Source: Seison nebaliae
Taxonomy: Eukaryota > Rotifera > Pararotatoria > Seisonacea > Seisonidae
Length of the DNA stretch: 64,000 bases
Direction: 5' to 3'
Assembly (NCBI GenBank): GCA_023231475.1
Contig: JALJEE010002408.1
Span: 39,754-103,753 of the forward strand
Shown one piece after another: positions 31,299-43,702 of the stretch (positions within the stretch are counted from its first letter, which is position 1; each line of letters starts with the position of its first letter). The position numbers and the translations under genes are program-made. Under the pieces are notes generated by a model. That model was not told the DNA's origin. It saw nothing but the letters and a program-made list of their open reading frames with translations, and ran no database searches.

Positions 31299-31682
31299 TT
31301 AGTCCAACGTGGGTGATCTCCTGCTGCACTTTCCCACTCTCGATGTCGATATGGAGCAAAGTATTGAGGAAATTATCCGATGTCTTAGAACACAATTTAG
31401 ATACGTCATGATAAAATAAAGATTTTACGAATTTCTTCTCATTTGTCGACTCCATATTCTTTCCCTTCATTAATTATTTATTTGATGATTTAAAATAAAA
31501 AGAACAATAACAAGAAACGATAGAGTTTACATAAAATTTTTGACTTTCACGACGAATATTTTCGAATGTAACTATACAAAGTGTTGAAGTGATGAAATTA
31601 CTGTAGAATGTCTTTCGTCAATGATCGTATCCGAATGGAAATGAAAAAAAGGAAAAATTGATAATTCAATTAAAATTTAATG
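31299..31682. other. Convergent 3' ends
   Basis: About 380 AT-rich bases between Mpi (+) and a small membrane-protein gene (-). A reverse-strand open stretch here (31285-31470) has no recognisable similarity. A further 3' exon of the next gene might lie near 31560-31590. Confidence 0.4.
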
Positions 31683-32194
31683 CTATTCAGTTCTTAATTC
31701 GAATTTACCTATTTCCAGTTGTAAATGAACCATATACACTCCAATTAATGCCCATGAGAACTTTAATAAGAGAGAGAGGAAAATTAAGAAAGAAAATATT
31801 TAAAAAAAAAAATTTTAACTTTCAATGCATAAAAGAATGTTGCAGCTGAAATACTGATTCGTGTAACGTCACAATCTTCGAAGAAGAAATCGTTCAAATT
31901 TCTTATCATTCCCGAAAATATCGATTCACGATAATTGTATGGAATAATAGCTATTGATGAATGACTAAACCAAGACCATGGACCATCATCATCATCAACA
32001 TTACATTGTTTTATTCGGATTGTAACTCCGTCACGATAAGTAGAAAATATTCCAGCTGAACCTGCATTCAAAATATTCTTCTCTAACAATTGCAAGACCA
32101 GACCACATACCAGATATAAACCGAAACATCTTAAGAAGAAGACGTTAAATAAAACTCGTTTCTTAATACTATTTATATTATTAGGTTTTCCCAT
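31683..32194 (-). CDS. Uncharacterised small membrane protein
   Basis: Exon 1 is 31820-32194 and exon 2 is 31683-31760, phase 0, giving about 150 residues starting MGKPNNINSIKKRVLFNVFF. Two hydrophobic segments are visible: VFFLRCFGLYLVCGLVLQLL (about 18-37), and a C-terminal pair-like stretch across the intron (ISAATFFYALK then FSWALIGVYMVHLQLEI). Between them is a polar loop with RIKQCNVDDDDGPWSWF and FFFEDCDVTR, whose cysteines could pair. Exon 2 reads on to a stop after KFELRTE. It also contains a good donor (G|GTAAAT near 31713) that could splice to a short last exon near 31580. Family not recognised. Confidence 0.5.
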
Positions 32195-32672
32195 GACCAC
32201 TTCAAAATTCCCACCACTTCAAATGACCTTAATTCTACTCTTTCTTGTGAATGATAATAAAATATTTTTTATTTTTCTCTCAAACACTTGAAATTATTAA
32301 ATTCGTTTCTTCTATTATCCAAAATTCTCCAATATTTGATATTTCTCTTATTATTCTTCTTGAAATTTATCTCACTACTTCTCTCCTGATGTGATTGAGA
32401 AGGATTGACGAATATCCTCTAATTTTTCTTCGCAATGAAATGATGAATTAAAAAATGAAATTTATTCTTACTTTTTTTTTGACTCTTTTTGCGCTTCACC
32501 TTTCTCAACTCTCTCCTTTTAAAGATGATGAATGAGGAAGTGGAATCGAAAATCGAAAATTGAAATTGAAAGAAAATCATATTTTCATTTTAGAAAAATT
32601 AACATGGAAAAAAATGAGATGATATCAATTAAAAAATTGAAGAAATATTTTAAGATTTATTTGACATATTTC
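32195..32672. other. Intergenic, no gene seen
   Basis: About 480 AT-rich bases between two reverse-strand genes. Nothing recognisable. Confidence 0.45.
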
Positions 32673-34499
32673 TTATGATTCATTGATATTTGAGAGGACC
32701 TCGCCGGCCGGTGTATCATGATCAAATTTAGAAAGGAAAGAATAATAAGGTAAATTATGATGTCCAATTAATTTCTTCAATTGAAGAGTATGAGCAATAA
32801 GAATATCGACGGGTGGCTCTCTTGGCATATTATTGGAATGAAGAATTGCTTCATCCAAAGCATACCAAACTTCTTCTTTCAAATGTCCATCACTTAATGT
32901 CTTCCAATTTGATTTCCTTTTTTTTGGAGCAACAACAGATGTACCATTCTTATCGTCATCCACATTTGATCGTTGAAGATATGCAGGAAGACTCAATACT
33001 GATGTATGATGATGCATTATTGCGGTGAATAATTCTCTGGAAACTGTCGGTTCAATTTCTACTACCAATTCATTGATATCCCTTCCTAAATCAAGAAGAG
33101 AATCAAATATCGCTACAGAATGTTGATAGAAATCATTTACTGGATCATCTCCAATTAATTCATTTAAATTTGTCTTCTCTGCTAAAATTCGTTCAAATTG
33201 ACACATTCGAATATCACAATGTTCATTGACTTGTGGAATAGTTCCATTGTCTTGAATGCAACATTTGGCACAATGTTGAATTTTCTTTTTGACCGGTTTC
33301 TCCGGTGATGTTATTGTTGTTACGGAATTATTATTGGAATTTATCATATCGTAATCGATATCTTCCGCTACTTCATAAATCGATTTATTTCCTGATCTAT
33401 TTAAATTACTGTTAATTAAATTTACGATTTCTCTCATAGTCAAATTTTGGTCTCCATTAAAATCTTCTAAATAATGTTGAGGAATATCTTTCACTTCCAA
33501 TCGAACATATCCCGGATCAGTTCCATTCAAAATTTCAATAAATTGTTGAGTTTTCAATCGGAATGCTAATATCAAATTTTCTTCTAATAATGTTGGATAA
33601 AGTAATTTAGTTAATCCGATGGCGTCACTATATCTCCCAAAGATACATAATCGTTTCAAATAATGACGATTCTTCATTGATTCAACACTTTCCATCAATG
33701 GTGTTTTGGCTTGTTTCGCAAATTTTTGAGCTGTTTGACAAAATCCTGAATGTGTCAAATAATTGGTGACTAAATTCCTCAGAGTCTTTGGAATGAATTC
33801 ATCAGCGGAAGTGGTGTTCATAATATTCTTCCGGATAAGATGTCTATAATCTTTCCGAAATTTTTTGATGTCGAAAATAAACGGTTTATTTCCAAAATTG
33901 ATGGTGGCTGATTCGCCTGTTGTTTGTAAACCAACCGTTGGATAGAGACTTTCGAATGTTTTCCCATGTCGAAGTGCTAAAGGTAATTGTTTGAAAACAG
34001 TTCCTAAACGGTTTCCATTCTTTGTGAAGAAAGCAGTTCGTGTAAATAAATTCACACAACATCCAACCACATCATGCTCTTTGAATGTTGGTCCATATGG
34101 AACACCAGTTCCTGATTGACAAAATGAATTTCCATCATCAGCATGATAACCATACGATTCGGGATCCCAACCCGGTAATCGATGCATTTTCGCTGATGAA
34201 CTGCATAAACCTATTCCTATATATCCGTCATTTCCAATCGCTTCGATCTTTACTTCGTAATAGAAGATACCACAAATTAAAGGAATAGAATGATTTGCTT
34301 TAATTGTTGCTGCATTTTTCGAATCACCTTTTGTTTCTCCAACATATGACACTGTCATACAATCGTCTGATAATTTCATAATTCCATTACTAGCAGCTGC
34401 ATCTTTTGCACATAATTTTGTAGGTAGGAGAAGTTTTTTGTGTCCTTTGAGATTTGGATATAAATCATAAATATTCTTATTCGCGTCTTCTTCCGTCAT
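32673..34499 (-). CDS. RanBPM: RanBPM (RanBP9/10) scaffold protein
   Basis: A single exon of 608 residues. SPRY domain about 45-215 (FYYEVKIEAIGNDGYIGIGL, WDPESYGYHADDGN). LisH about 245-275 (RNLVTNYLTHSGFCQTAQKF). CTLH about 280-340 (MKNRHYLKRLCIFGRYSDAI). CRA region in the C-terminal third, interrupted by an acidic, Asn-rich spacer containing a Cys/His cluster (HCAKCCIQDNG). The order is that of RanBP9/RanBP10, core subunits of the CTLH E3 ubiquitin ligase and adaptors for membrane receptors. The proline-rich N-terminus of vertebrate RanBP9 is missing, as in many invertebrates. Intronless. The start is the first ATG and fits the domain boundary. Confidence 0.9.
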   Translation of the reverse strand: MTEEDANKNIYDLYPNLKGHKKLLLPTKLCAKDAAASNGIMKLSDDCMTVSYVGETKGDSKNAATIKANHSIPLICGIFYYEVKIEAIGNDGYIGIGLCSSSAKMHRLPGWDPESYGYHADDGNSFCQSGTGVPYGPTFKEHDVVGCCVNLFTRTAFFTKNGNRLGTVFKQLPLALRHGKTFESLYPTVGLQTTGESATINFGNKPFIFDIKKFRKDYRHLIRKNIMNTTSADEFIPKTLRNLVTNYLTHSGFCQTAQKFAKQAKTPLMESVESMKNRHYLKRLCIFGRYSDAIGLTKLLYPTLLEENLILAFRLKTQQFIEILNGTDPGYVRLEVKDIPQHYLEDFNGDQNLTMREIVNLINSNLNRSGNKSIYEVAEDIDYDMINSNNNSVTTITSPEKPVKKKIQHCAKCCIQDNGTIPQVNEHCDIRMCQFERILAEKTNLNELIGDDPVNDFYQHSVAIFDSLLDLGRDINELVVEIEPTVSRELFTAIMHHHTSVLSLPAYLQRSNVDDDKNGTSVVAPKKRKSNWKTLSDGHLKEEVWYALDEAILHSNNMPREPPVDILIAHTLQLKKLIGHHNLPYYSFLSKFDHDTPAGEVLSNINES

Positions 34500-34753
34500 A
34501 ATTGTCCGATCGAAAATATTTCCTAAAATTGATTAGTAAATTAAAGAAGAAAAAGAAATTTTCTAAATGGAATAAATTTAAATAAAAACAAATGAAGATT
34601 GTGGAATGATGAAGTTAAATTTGAAAGTACGAGATCTGAAAGAATTATGGAATTGAATTATTAAAAATTCCCATAATCTTTTCAAGAAATTTTAAAATTA
34701 AATATAATTATCATATTAATATAAAACATAAGAAAATGTCAATAAGTTTTTGT

Positions 34754-37144
34754 TTAGAATGAAATTTTCTCTAATTCTTCAAATGACTCTTGTGTCAATT
34801 TTCGATATTCTTTCTTATTCCACAGATAATATATTTTTCCATTAGAAAAATGTTTATATGATTCTTGTTGATAATCCTTTTTTTGATATTTATAAGTTGC
34901 TAAAAGATTATAATAAAATTTAATTAATAAAAATAAGATATAAGAAGAACCAGTCTTTTTGATGGTTGATACTAATCGGATGAAACGAGGAATAGCATAT
35001 GATGCAATAGATTCTTTCATCGATTTTAAGAGATGATCTAAATCCATTTCTCTCCCCTCCTCTTCCACCAATACCACCATTCCACAACGACCCTCATTAT
35101 TCGGAACTTCTACTCCAAAGACGATGCAATCATTCCGAATAATTTGACTGATTTGAATTTCGATTTCTTTCGTCGAAACATTTTCTCCTTTCCATCGAAA
35201 CGTATCACCAGTTCGATCGACAAAATAAAAAAATCCTTCCCGATCATGATATAAAATATCTCCAGAAGAAAAATAAGCATCGTCCTCTTCTAAAACATTT
35301 CTGAGAATTTTCCTTTTCGTCGCTTTATTATCTACATATCCATCAAATCGACGAACGGGAGATCCATTCGTAATTTTACCAACCAATAATCCTGGTTCAT
35401 CCGGTTCAGCTTCTATACACAAACCAGTAATCGCATCTCTAATCGGTTCTAATGGATTGTCTTTTTCATTTCGAATAATTTTGACAGGTAACAAATCTGG
35501 AACGAGTAATGAAGTGAAACCGACGGCACCTGGACGATTAACGAAATTCATCAGACTACCATTCCCTTCAGTTGAACCATAAAATTCATAAATATTTTCG
35601 ATATTAAATCGATTTTTGAATTCATTCCAAAACATTTTACTCATTCCATTTCCGATACAATTTTTGATTTTTTGTCTCTTCTCAACTTCGCCATTGTCAC
35701 GTTGTAACAGATATCTAGTTATCTCTCCAATATAGAGACATGTCTAATATTTAATTAATAAATAAATAAATATATATTTGTTATGAACATTTAAAAAGAA
35801 GAAGCACATCAATATAATGGAGAATAGAGAATGAAATAATCGATAATTGATCGTAAAGTAAAATCATCAATTAATCGAATATTCCAGTTAATAATAAAAC
35901 TAAACTGTACAATTGAATTTGATACAATCATTCCAAAAGGCGGAAACAGAAAATTTTGGTGCAATTACACTCGTTGCACCGTAACAGAAAGTAGAGCAGA
36001 GTCCAATCAAATTTCCCAATGCATGATACAGTGGAAGACAGATGTAAATCGTGTCATTAGAAGTTAGACGAAGAACTTTATTCGCTCCCACACCACCAAA
36101 GATCGCGCTAATAATTATTAAAGGAATTTTAAAAAAATATTCTTCTTTTTCCATTTCATACACAATTCAACATACAATTTTTTCTTTTTTTTTTTCACAA
36201 CACAACAATATTTTTTAAAGACTAAATTACTAAAAGGAAGTGAAGAAAGACGAGTATTTACAAACCGATAATGTTTAGTGACAGCCGCTTTCGGCAATCC
36301 AGTTGTGCCTGATGTAAAGATGTACAATAATTTATCTTCATAATGAATTTTTAATGTTTTTGGCCAATTAGCTAATTTCGATTCATCCCCAATCAATTCC
36401 ATTATGTTATTCGAATGGTTATTATCTTCTGTTAAAATGAATTTTGTTAGTTCGATATTTTGGACGATGTCTTCAAATTTATCTTCGTAGATGATTGCAC
36501 GAGCTTTCGATATGTTCAACGTATGTTGAAGAGGCTCCTTCGTCAAATTCACATTCACCAATGACGAGATCACTCCAATTTTCGCTAGTCCTAAATATAA
36601 TAAGACATATTCAACTCGATTCGACATAATGATAGCAACGACATCTTCTTTCTTATAATTAATTCGATAGAAATAATTCGCTATCTGATTTGTCATTTCA
36701 TCCACCTAAAAACCAAATAAAACATCATTGGAAAAGGAATTGGGAAATTGTAGAACTTCTTCAAATGTCAATTTTTGATTATAATCTTGAATACAAATTT
36801 TCTTTGGAAATTTTTTGACTTGTTTCCGAAATAATGAAATAACCGAATCGTCATTATATTGATACCATGTCGTAAAAATATTTAACGTTCCCAAACGTTT
36901 TCCAGCACTATAGAAAATAGAATAAAAATAAAATTTGTTTTATAATTTTAAAAAAAGTATTAAACATCATATCTCTATATAAAGTCTTCCTCAATAAAAA
37001 GAAGATTTTGGCTGGTCCTCTGCGATAGATGTAAAGGACGATAATCGCCAACAAATATGCCAAATAACTATTCGTCAGATATATGATTGGTAGAAGCATG
37101 ATAAATGGAGATCGGAATTTCCCGAAAACTTTATTGTAGCCCAT
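34754..37144 (-). CDS. Fatp: Fatty acid transport protein / very-long-chain acyl-CoA synthetase
   Basis: Six exons in transcript order: 36966-37144, 36757-36907, 36266-36705, 35906-36107, 34951-35743, 34754-34899. All GT-AG with consistent phases; 636 residues, the usual FATP length. N-terminal transmembrane segment (IVLYIYRRGP preceded by hydrophobics). The AMP-binding motif YIFTSGTTGLPKAA is present, followed by CLPLYHALGN, FYGSTEGN and the FATP signature FSSGDILYHDREGFFYFVDR followed by TGDTFRWKGENVSTKE. The SLC27 family takes up long-chain fatty acids and activates them with CoA and ATP at the plasma membrane or ER. The 158-base intron between exons 3 and 4 is the longest of this gene. 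Confidence 0.92.
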
Positions 37145-37575
37145 TTTGTGTCGTTAAATGAATGGATTGAATAGTAATGAATTATTTTGATGTTCTTCAA
37201 TTGTCCAATTGTGAATTGGAGATGAGTTTACTCTTCATTTATTAATTTATATACAAAGTCGATAGCATGATCGTCTTGTGAATGAGTTCAATGTTTATTT
37301 CATGAGAAACATGAATGACAATTTACTTCAACAATTAATAATTATTCTTCAATTTTCTAATTCGACTTCTAAGCCTATTTGGAAAATTTTATAAGTGTTT
37401 ATAATTCTAACGATACATAACTTATTACTATTAGTGAAATGGATGATAAAATCAATAAAATTCATTAAAAGTATATGATTAAAAAGAAAATAGTTTAATT
37501 TGAATATTTCGCTTTATTTCCTCAAATCCAAAAAAAATAAAACATGTTCAATTTAAAAGACAAAAGAATTACGAT
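37145..37575. other. Intergenic, no gene seen
   Basis: About 430 AT-rich bases between two reverse-strand genes, holding the FATP promoter and RPS14 3' UTR. No specific element. Confidence 0.45.
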
Positions 37576-38134
<559 letters not shown>

Positions 38135-38662
38135 TTTCTCTTAATTAATACTCTCAAATAACTTCTCTATTTTTTGAGATTAAAATATAAAATATAGATG
38201 TTAATTATGTCGTTTGTCATTCTTATTAATCTGATATTTCAATAATATTCATTGAAATAAAAGTAATGGCAATTCTCTCAAACAACGTTGAAGTGAATAA
38301 CTTTCGACAAAAAATTCAACTCCTAAATGAAAGATATAAGATATAAAATTGCGTTATTGTTGTTCGGTGTGGAGGGAAGAATTAACAGAAATTAAGCTAA
38401 AAATTCGTAATTGAGTTATGGTGTTGATTCACATAAATTGAATGATTTAGAGTGAAAGCAATAGAATTTATCAGATTAAGCTGTTCGTGATTTGAGTTGA
38501 AGAAAAAGTGGAATGTTATTTCATAGTAATTGGAAACATAATAATTTTTGATTTGCTTCAATTTTTTTCTTCTCCTTGAACTTCCATTCTTTTTGTAAAA
38601 ATTTCATTTTTATTACTTTTTTTTTATTTCATTTAATTACTTACTATGAATATTGAACAATA
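38135..38662. other. Divergent promoter region
   Basis: About 530 bases between RPS14 (-) and the Lys-rich gene (+). T-rich tracts occur near 38560-38640. It probably serves both genes. Nothing else is seen. Confidence 0.45.
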
Positions 38663-41281
38663 ATGAGTAGCAAGAATAATAACAACATCAAGAATGATTC
38701 TTGTACTGATAAACTCATTATTCTCGACAGCTACGGTCATTTAACATCAATTCACTTAATTTGATAACTTAATTTAAATTTTAGCTAATTTAAGAAATTA
38801 TATTGAGGATCCGATTAATTCGCCATTATTGCGACATCATGCATTAAGTATCCTTGATGAACTTGAGACGATATTTCGTTTAACTAGTCGACCAACAGTA
38901 TTAGAACAAAAGAAGAAGAAAGAGAAAGAAGAGAAACCACCTCCCAATTGGGAATGTGTTCATTTGAATGATATTACTGTGAATGACGATGCTTCCGATG
39001 TGAAGAAGTGTGCAGAAGAACTTAATTTCTATATAGGTAATCAAGAATTATTGATGAATGATAAGAAATCAAGAAGGAAGAAGAATTATGGACGAAGAAA
39101 TGATCTGTTGACAACGGATATTCATAAATGTACTGTTATGAAGGATCATTGTGTGAAGAAATTATTAGTAATTCTGAAGAAGAAAGAAATACGAGATCGA
39201 TCTCAAAGTTCAATTTTTAATAATTTCTTATATCTCAAATGTTTCCTTCTTGAATTAAAAGCGAATTCTTCAACACATGTTAAAAAAGATTTAACTTTAC
39301 AAAAACCTGAAAGTCATTTCCGAATGACACAATTGAAACAATCAAGTACCATGCAAATGAAAACGAGAAGTGTTGCATCTCTTTCTTCTGCTCGACAGAA
39401 ATCGGAGAATCATAAAGATGAGAGTTTCGTCAAAGTGAGTCAAGCGAAGAATGCCGATTCAAATGTTATCATATCAAAAAGTTATAGCACAGCAGGAAAT
39501 AAGGAAAAACAGAAGACAAAATCTGTTGAACAGGATTCTTATCCGTTAACCGAAGATACCAGTTCGAAGTTGATTTATGTGACTAAAGAGAAAAATCAAA
39601 TAGAACTTCATGATAAATCAGCGTCAGACAACAGTGAAACTACTTCATCCATATCGATTGAACAGATTGAAGAACATCAAATAAAAATTAGTACGTCAAT
39701 GTCAGAAATTGAGAAGAATTCATTAAAATACCATAAAACTGATTCGGTGGAACAAATTCCACCTTCCGATAGTAACGCAGCTCATATATCAGTAATAACG
39801 AACTATTCGTATAATAATAAAGAATATGGAAAGAATGTGATGGGAATGGTGAAGAATAAATTGTTTGGAAGAAGGAATTCGAGGAAATCACAAGCTGATC
39901 AATTACAACGAGCCAAAGACAATGAGTATCAATTCAATATGGATAGAAAATTAGATTTAAAATTAAATCGACGTAAAGGAAGTTTTGATTTCAAAAAATA
40001 TTTGAGGAATCGATCAGAAAGTATAATGAGAAGAGATAAATATCGAGAGAAGAATATGAATAAATATGAAAGTGCCTCCAAATTTCAATTCCAAACAACT
40101 TCGGACACTAATCATTTAGCAAAAGAGATTCCATTTACTAACATCAATGTCAATATGGGAAAGAGTAAACATAGTGGAAAAAATACGGATAAGAGTAAGA
40201 AAAAGAGTGAAAAGAGTGCTAAGAAAAAGAGTGAGAAAAGTAGTAAGAAAGGTGGTAAAAAGAAGGGAGGGAAGAAAGATGGGAAACATAAGAAGGATAA
40301 AAGTACCGACGGGAGTATTGTAGCCATTGAAGAGAAAGTTGACGAAATACTTAAGCAAGAAACGAAAAAGATGAAGGCTGATAAGAAAAGTAAGCATTCG
40401 AAAGGAAGTTCCAAAGGATCAAAAGGAGGAAAATCATTAACGGAAGACAAAAAGTCGGCTGCTAGTGGCAAATCGAAGAAAAGTAAACATAAAGGTAAAA
40501 AAGGTAAGAAAGATTCGATAAAAGTACTGGAAAGCGCTAACAGTGATACGAGCAATTTAACTGTTGACGATTTGGCCATTGAAGATTTTAAAAAGAATAC
40601 TAAAGTTGATAGTGTATCATCCGTGTCTGGTTAGGAGAATTTAGTTTAATCATTCAAACAAATATTTTAATTTAAATTTAGTTGGAAAAAAATCCAAGAA
40701 AGGAAAAGATAAAAAATCGAAATCATCAAAAGGTACGAAAGATAAAGGTGATAAAAAGAAAGGAAAGGGTGGGAAATCAAAAAGTAAATCAACCAAAGGT
40801 ACTAAGCACAGTGGGAAGAAAGGTGAAGCGAAGAAGGAGATCGATCCATTTATGGATAGTTCGCTTGAAGCCAACACTGCTTCACATGACGCAGCAGCAT
40901 CTGAAGCATTAGCAGAAGAAGTACCTGAGCTACCACCAAAACCAACAACATTAGAAAAGAAAGATTCATCGGCTAATCCAAGAACTCAAAAACCGGAACC
41001 GACAAAAACCGTTGAGTCACCAGTTATGAATCCTCAGCCTACAAAAACTGTGGTAACAGAAAGTGCGACTCCTAAAATAGGTTCAATTGAGAATGATAGT
41101 GTTCAACCGGGCAAGGACTCTCAACCAAAACCAAGTTAATTCTTTTATTCCATTTATCAAATAATATCATTTTTATTTTTCAGTCAGTGGGACCAATCAA
41201 TTATATGTTGAGGATGGTGATGTATCGAAAACATTTTCATGTTCCACTGTAGGTCATTATTGTTTTCCTGTTCGATTATAA
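38663..41281 (+). CDS. Unrecognised Lys/Ser-rich basic protein
   Basis: Four exons, 38663-38735, 38785-40629, 40682-41134 and 41184-41281, with agreeing phases, encode 822 residues. The start is MSSKNNNNIKNDSCTDKLII. The first 140 residues are the most ordered, with helices such as HHALSILDELETIFRLTSRP and a Cys-containing segment (VKKCAEELNFYI). The middle is Ser/Glu-rich and polar. From about residue 470 a long Lys/Ser/Gly-rich tract appears (KKKSEKSSKKGGKKKGGKK, then GKSKKSKHKGKKGKKDS). An acidic/proline stretch follows (ALAEEVPELPPKPTTLEKK) with two PEPTKTVES/PQPTKTVVTES units. No signal peptide or membrane segment. It could bind nucleic acid or microtubules; family not recognised. Confidence 0.65.
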
Positions 41282-41531
41282 TTGTTAAGATGTTATATTG
41301 AAAATAAAAGCAAAATACATTTATGTAAATATCCAAATGATTATTTATTTAAATATTACTTATTGATGTGTACGTGTAATTGTGTCCACATACATATCAG
41401 GACTTAACTCTACATAGAAATTAGTGTTTGTTAAAGTTCAATATTTTATTTAGTTTCTCAATTTCTTCTTCCATATGTGTTTAAGTTACTCAAATGTTGT
41501 GTGTGAGCAAGTTGATTGAACAAAACTATTA

Positions 41532-43702
41532 CTATTTAATAGGAAGCAACCATTTAAAGTAGTAATGCATATTTAGATAATATGCGAGAATACAAGATGC
41601 CAAAAATACACGAATTGCTGTAATTAAACTTCGATAAAACCGATTTTCACTCGGACCGATAAATCCCGGACAATCTTGTGCCACTCGATTACCATACAAC
41701 CTTACAACAATTATATCGGAAAACAAATTAAATAGTATTGAACATGCATCATAGAATAATTCCAGCAATTGCCATAGGATCAGATAAACTATTTTTAAGC
41801 CGTTCTTCTTCAAGAATTTTATGACATCTTGTTTGGTCATGTCTAAATAACAAATAAGTAAAATTTGAAATAGATAAAATTATTTATATTAACCTGCAAA
41901 CAGATATTGTTTTATCATTTCTATTGGTTTTTTCTTTGCAGGTTTACCTATTTGTTGAGCATCAAGTACACCTGATTGGTTGCCAGCTCTCTTCCACACA
42001 GGATTAGTATTTGGCCCTACATTTGATATGAGATCCTTAAGAGAATTTTCCGAGTCGGCATCCTCTTTCTGACTTTGATTTCCGTCTTCTTTCAAATGTA
42101 CTTCATGTATTGCTGTTGTGTTAAAAGATGCTTTTATTCCAATTGGTATTGCTTCTTCTTTCTCTGATTTTCTTTCTGAATTCACGTCTAATAATTTAGT
42201 ATTCTGCGACCCAACATTACTATTCTCTTTATTACTCTGATTCCTCTGCAACAATGTGCCATCTGGAAGCTTTCGACTGCCGACCGATTTAGTTGGTCTG
42301 ATGAGATGTCTTATTTGTTTTAACTTCATATCTGAATTAAGCTCATCATGTTGAAGTACAGAATCAATTTTGTTTAATAGACTTTCATTTTTTGAGTTAG
42401 CTGGTCCTGATCGAACGGAGCCACTCGCTCGAATTTTAGCCAAACTTAATACATTTGTAATATGATCGATTCGTGCACTATATGCCATGGAGGGATCGTT
42501 TCTTATATTTTCTATATGTCTTAATAAAGCCGTGTCATCCATTTGTTCAACTTGAGGTGCAGTTAAAGTATTAGTTCCACTTCCTTTCAAATAATTTCTA
42601 AACGTCAATTAATTATATTTCATTTTTATCAATGAAAAATAAACTTCGATGCTTCATTGCCAAAAGCAACAGACTTATTTAATGTACCTGTATGTGCCGT
42701 ACTCTTCTTACTGTTTGAAAAGTGTGTTTGCCTCTCTGGATGTTGGGATGGATAGGCAGTGGGAGGTTTCCCACTTCCAAGACCAGTTCCATTACTTTGA
42801 TTTTTCGTTGATTTTCCATCTTGACCCGTTGTTCGACCACTCGTTTGTTCTAATAAAAAAATAAAATACAAAAAAAATGATTTTCCACAAGCAAGTCTAT
42901 AACTTCCATTTGAATAAGTTCTCTTTTCCGGTGATGACATTTGCGGTGATGACTTTGGCGGTGATGACTTTAGCCCTGACGCATTTTCCGGTGACGACTT
43001 TGGCCCTGACGCATTTTCCGGTGACGACTTTTCACGGACAACTGAATATGTTTTTCTCGTAAGTGTTCTTCGAGTATTGTCATCCTCATTTTCTTTTTTT
43101 GGTACTTCCGTTATTTTTATTTCAGCCGATGGCGTTTTCACCGCAGAATTATATTCCTTAGCAATATTAATTTCATGTAATTGAGGATCACTCATTACTC
43201 TATTACTAAAATTTTTGTTGTAAGCTAAATCATATTTGCCATTGATGTAGTTAATGGATAATACGGATTCTCCTTTTTCTAAACCGTTTTGAGCATTATC
43301 ATTTACTCCAACGTCAGGTGCTTCACTAGTCAAGAAATTAGGTACAGTCTCGTTGTCAGTTAAATCAGTAGAGGAAAAACCAGTGATAGGAATACAAATT
43401 TCTTTATTTTTAAATTTGTCCAAAGAAGTAAAGGAAATATCCTTTCCATTTTTTCCCTCGGGGGTGAGTACTTTCGTATTTCCCATAAGATTTTTCTTGT
43501 TGCTTCTCATTAAGAAATTTTTCATAATCAATGATTTACCCGGTCGCTTACTTTTAACACTTTTCGGCTTATTCGAGATAGTCCTGACAGATTTACATTG
43601 TTTTTGTGAGAAGCTGGTTGTCGTTTGCCTTGCCATTTGTGATCGCTGGTGAATTCTTGTGTCGGTCTTCGTTGAATATTTTTCGGAATTGATAAACGTC
43701 AT
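41532..43702 (-). CDS. Unrecognised basic protein with C-terminal membrane anchor
   Basis: Four exons in transcript order: 42904-43702, 42645-42849, 41894-42597, 41532-41842. Phases agree; 672 residues. The N-terminal 260 residues are basic and Ser/Thr/Lys-rich and include a short tandem repeat of a SSPENASG-like unit near 235-255. The middle has a helical segment (MDDTALLRHIENIRNDPSMA, then RIDHITNVLSLAK). The last exon is hydrophobic, with two or three membrane segments (IVYLILWQLLELFYDACSIL, then AIRVFLASCILAYYL). A soluble basic head with a C-terminal membrane anchor would suit an ER or nuclear-envelope scaffold, but this is inference; no family was recognised. It is convergent with the Lys-rich gene. 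Confidence 0.65.

Noticed and set aside
31285-31470. Reverse open frame overlapping the Mpi stop
   Set aside because: No similarity, and it overlaps the well-supported last exon of Mpi.
40112-40579. Leu/Phe-rich reverse frames
   Set aside because: Mirror image of the Lys/Ser tract of the forward gene.
42877-43062. Thr/Leu repeat frame on the forward strand
   Set aside because: Antisense of the SSPENASG repeat in the reverse-strand gene.
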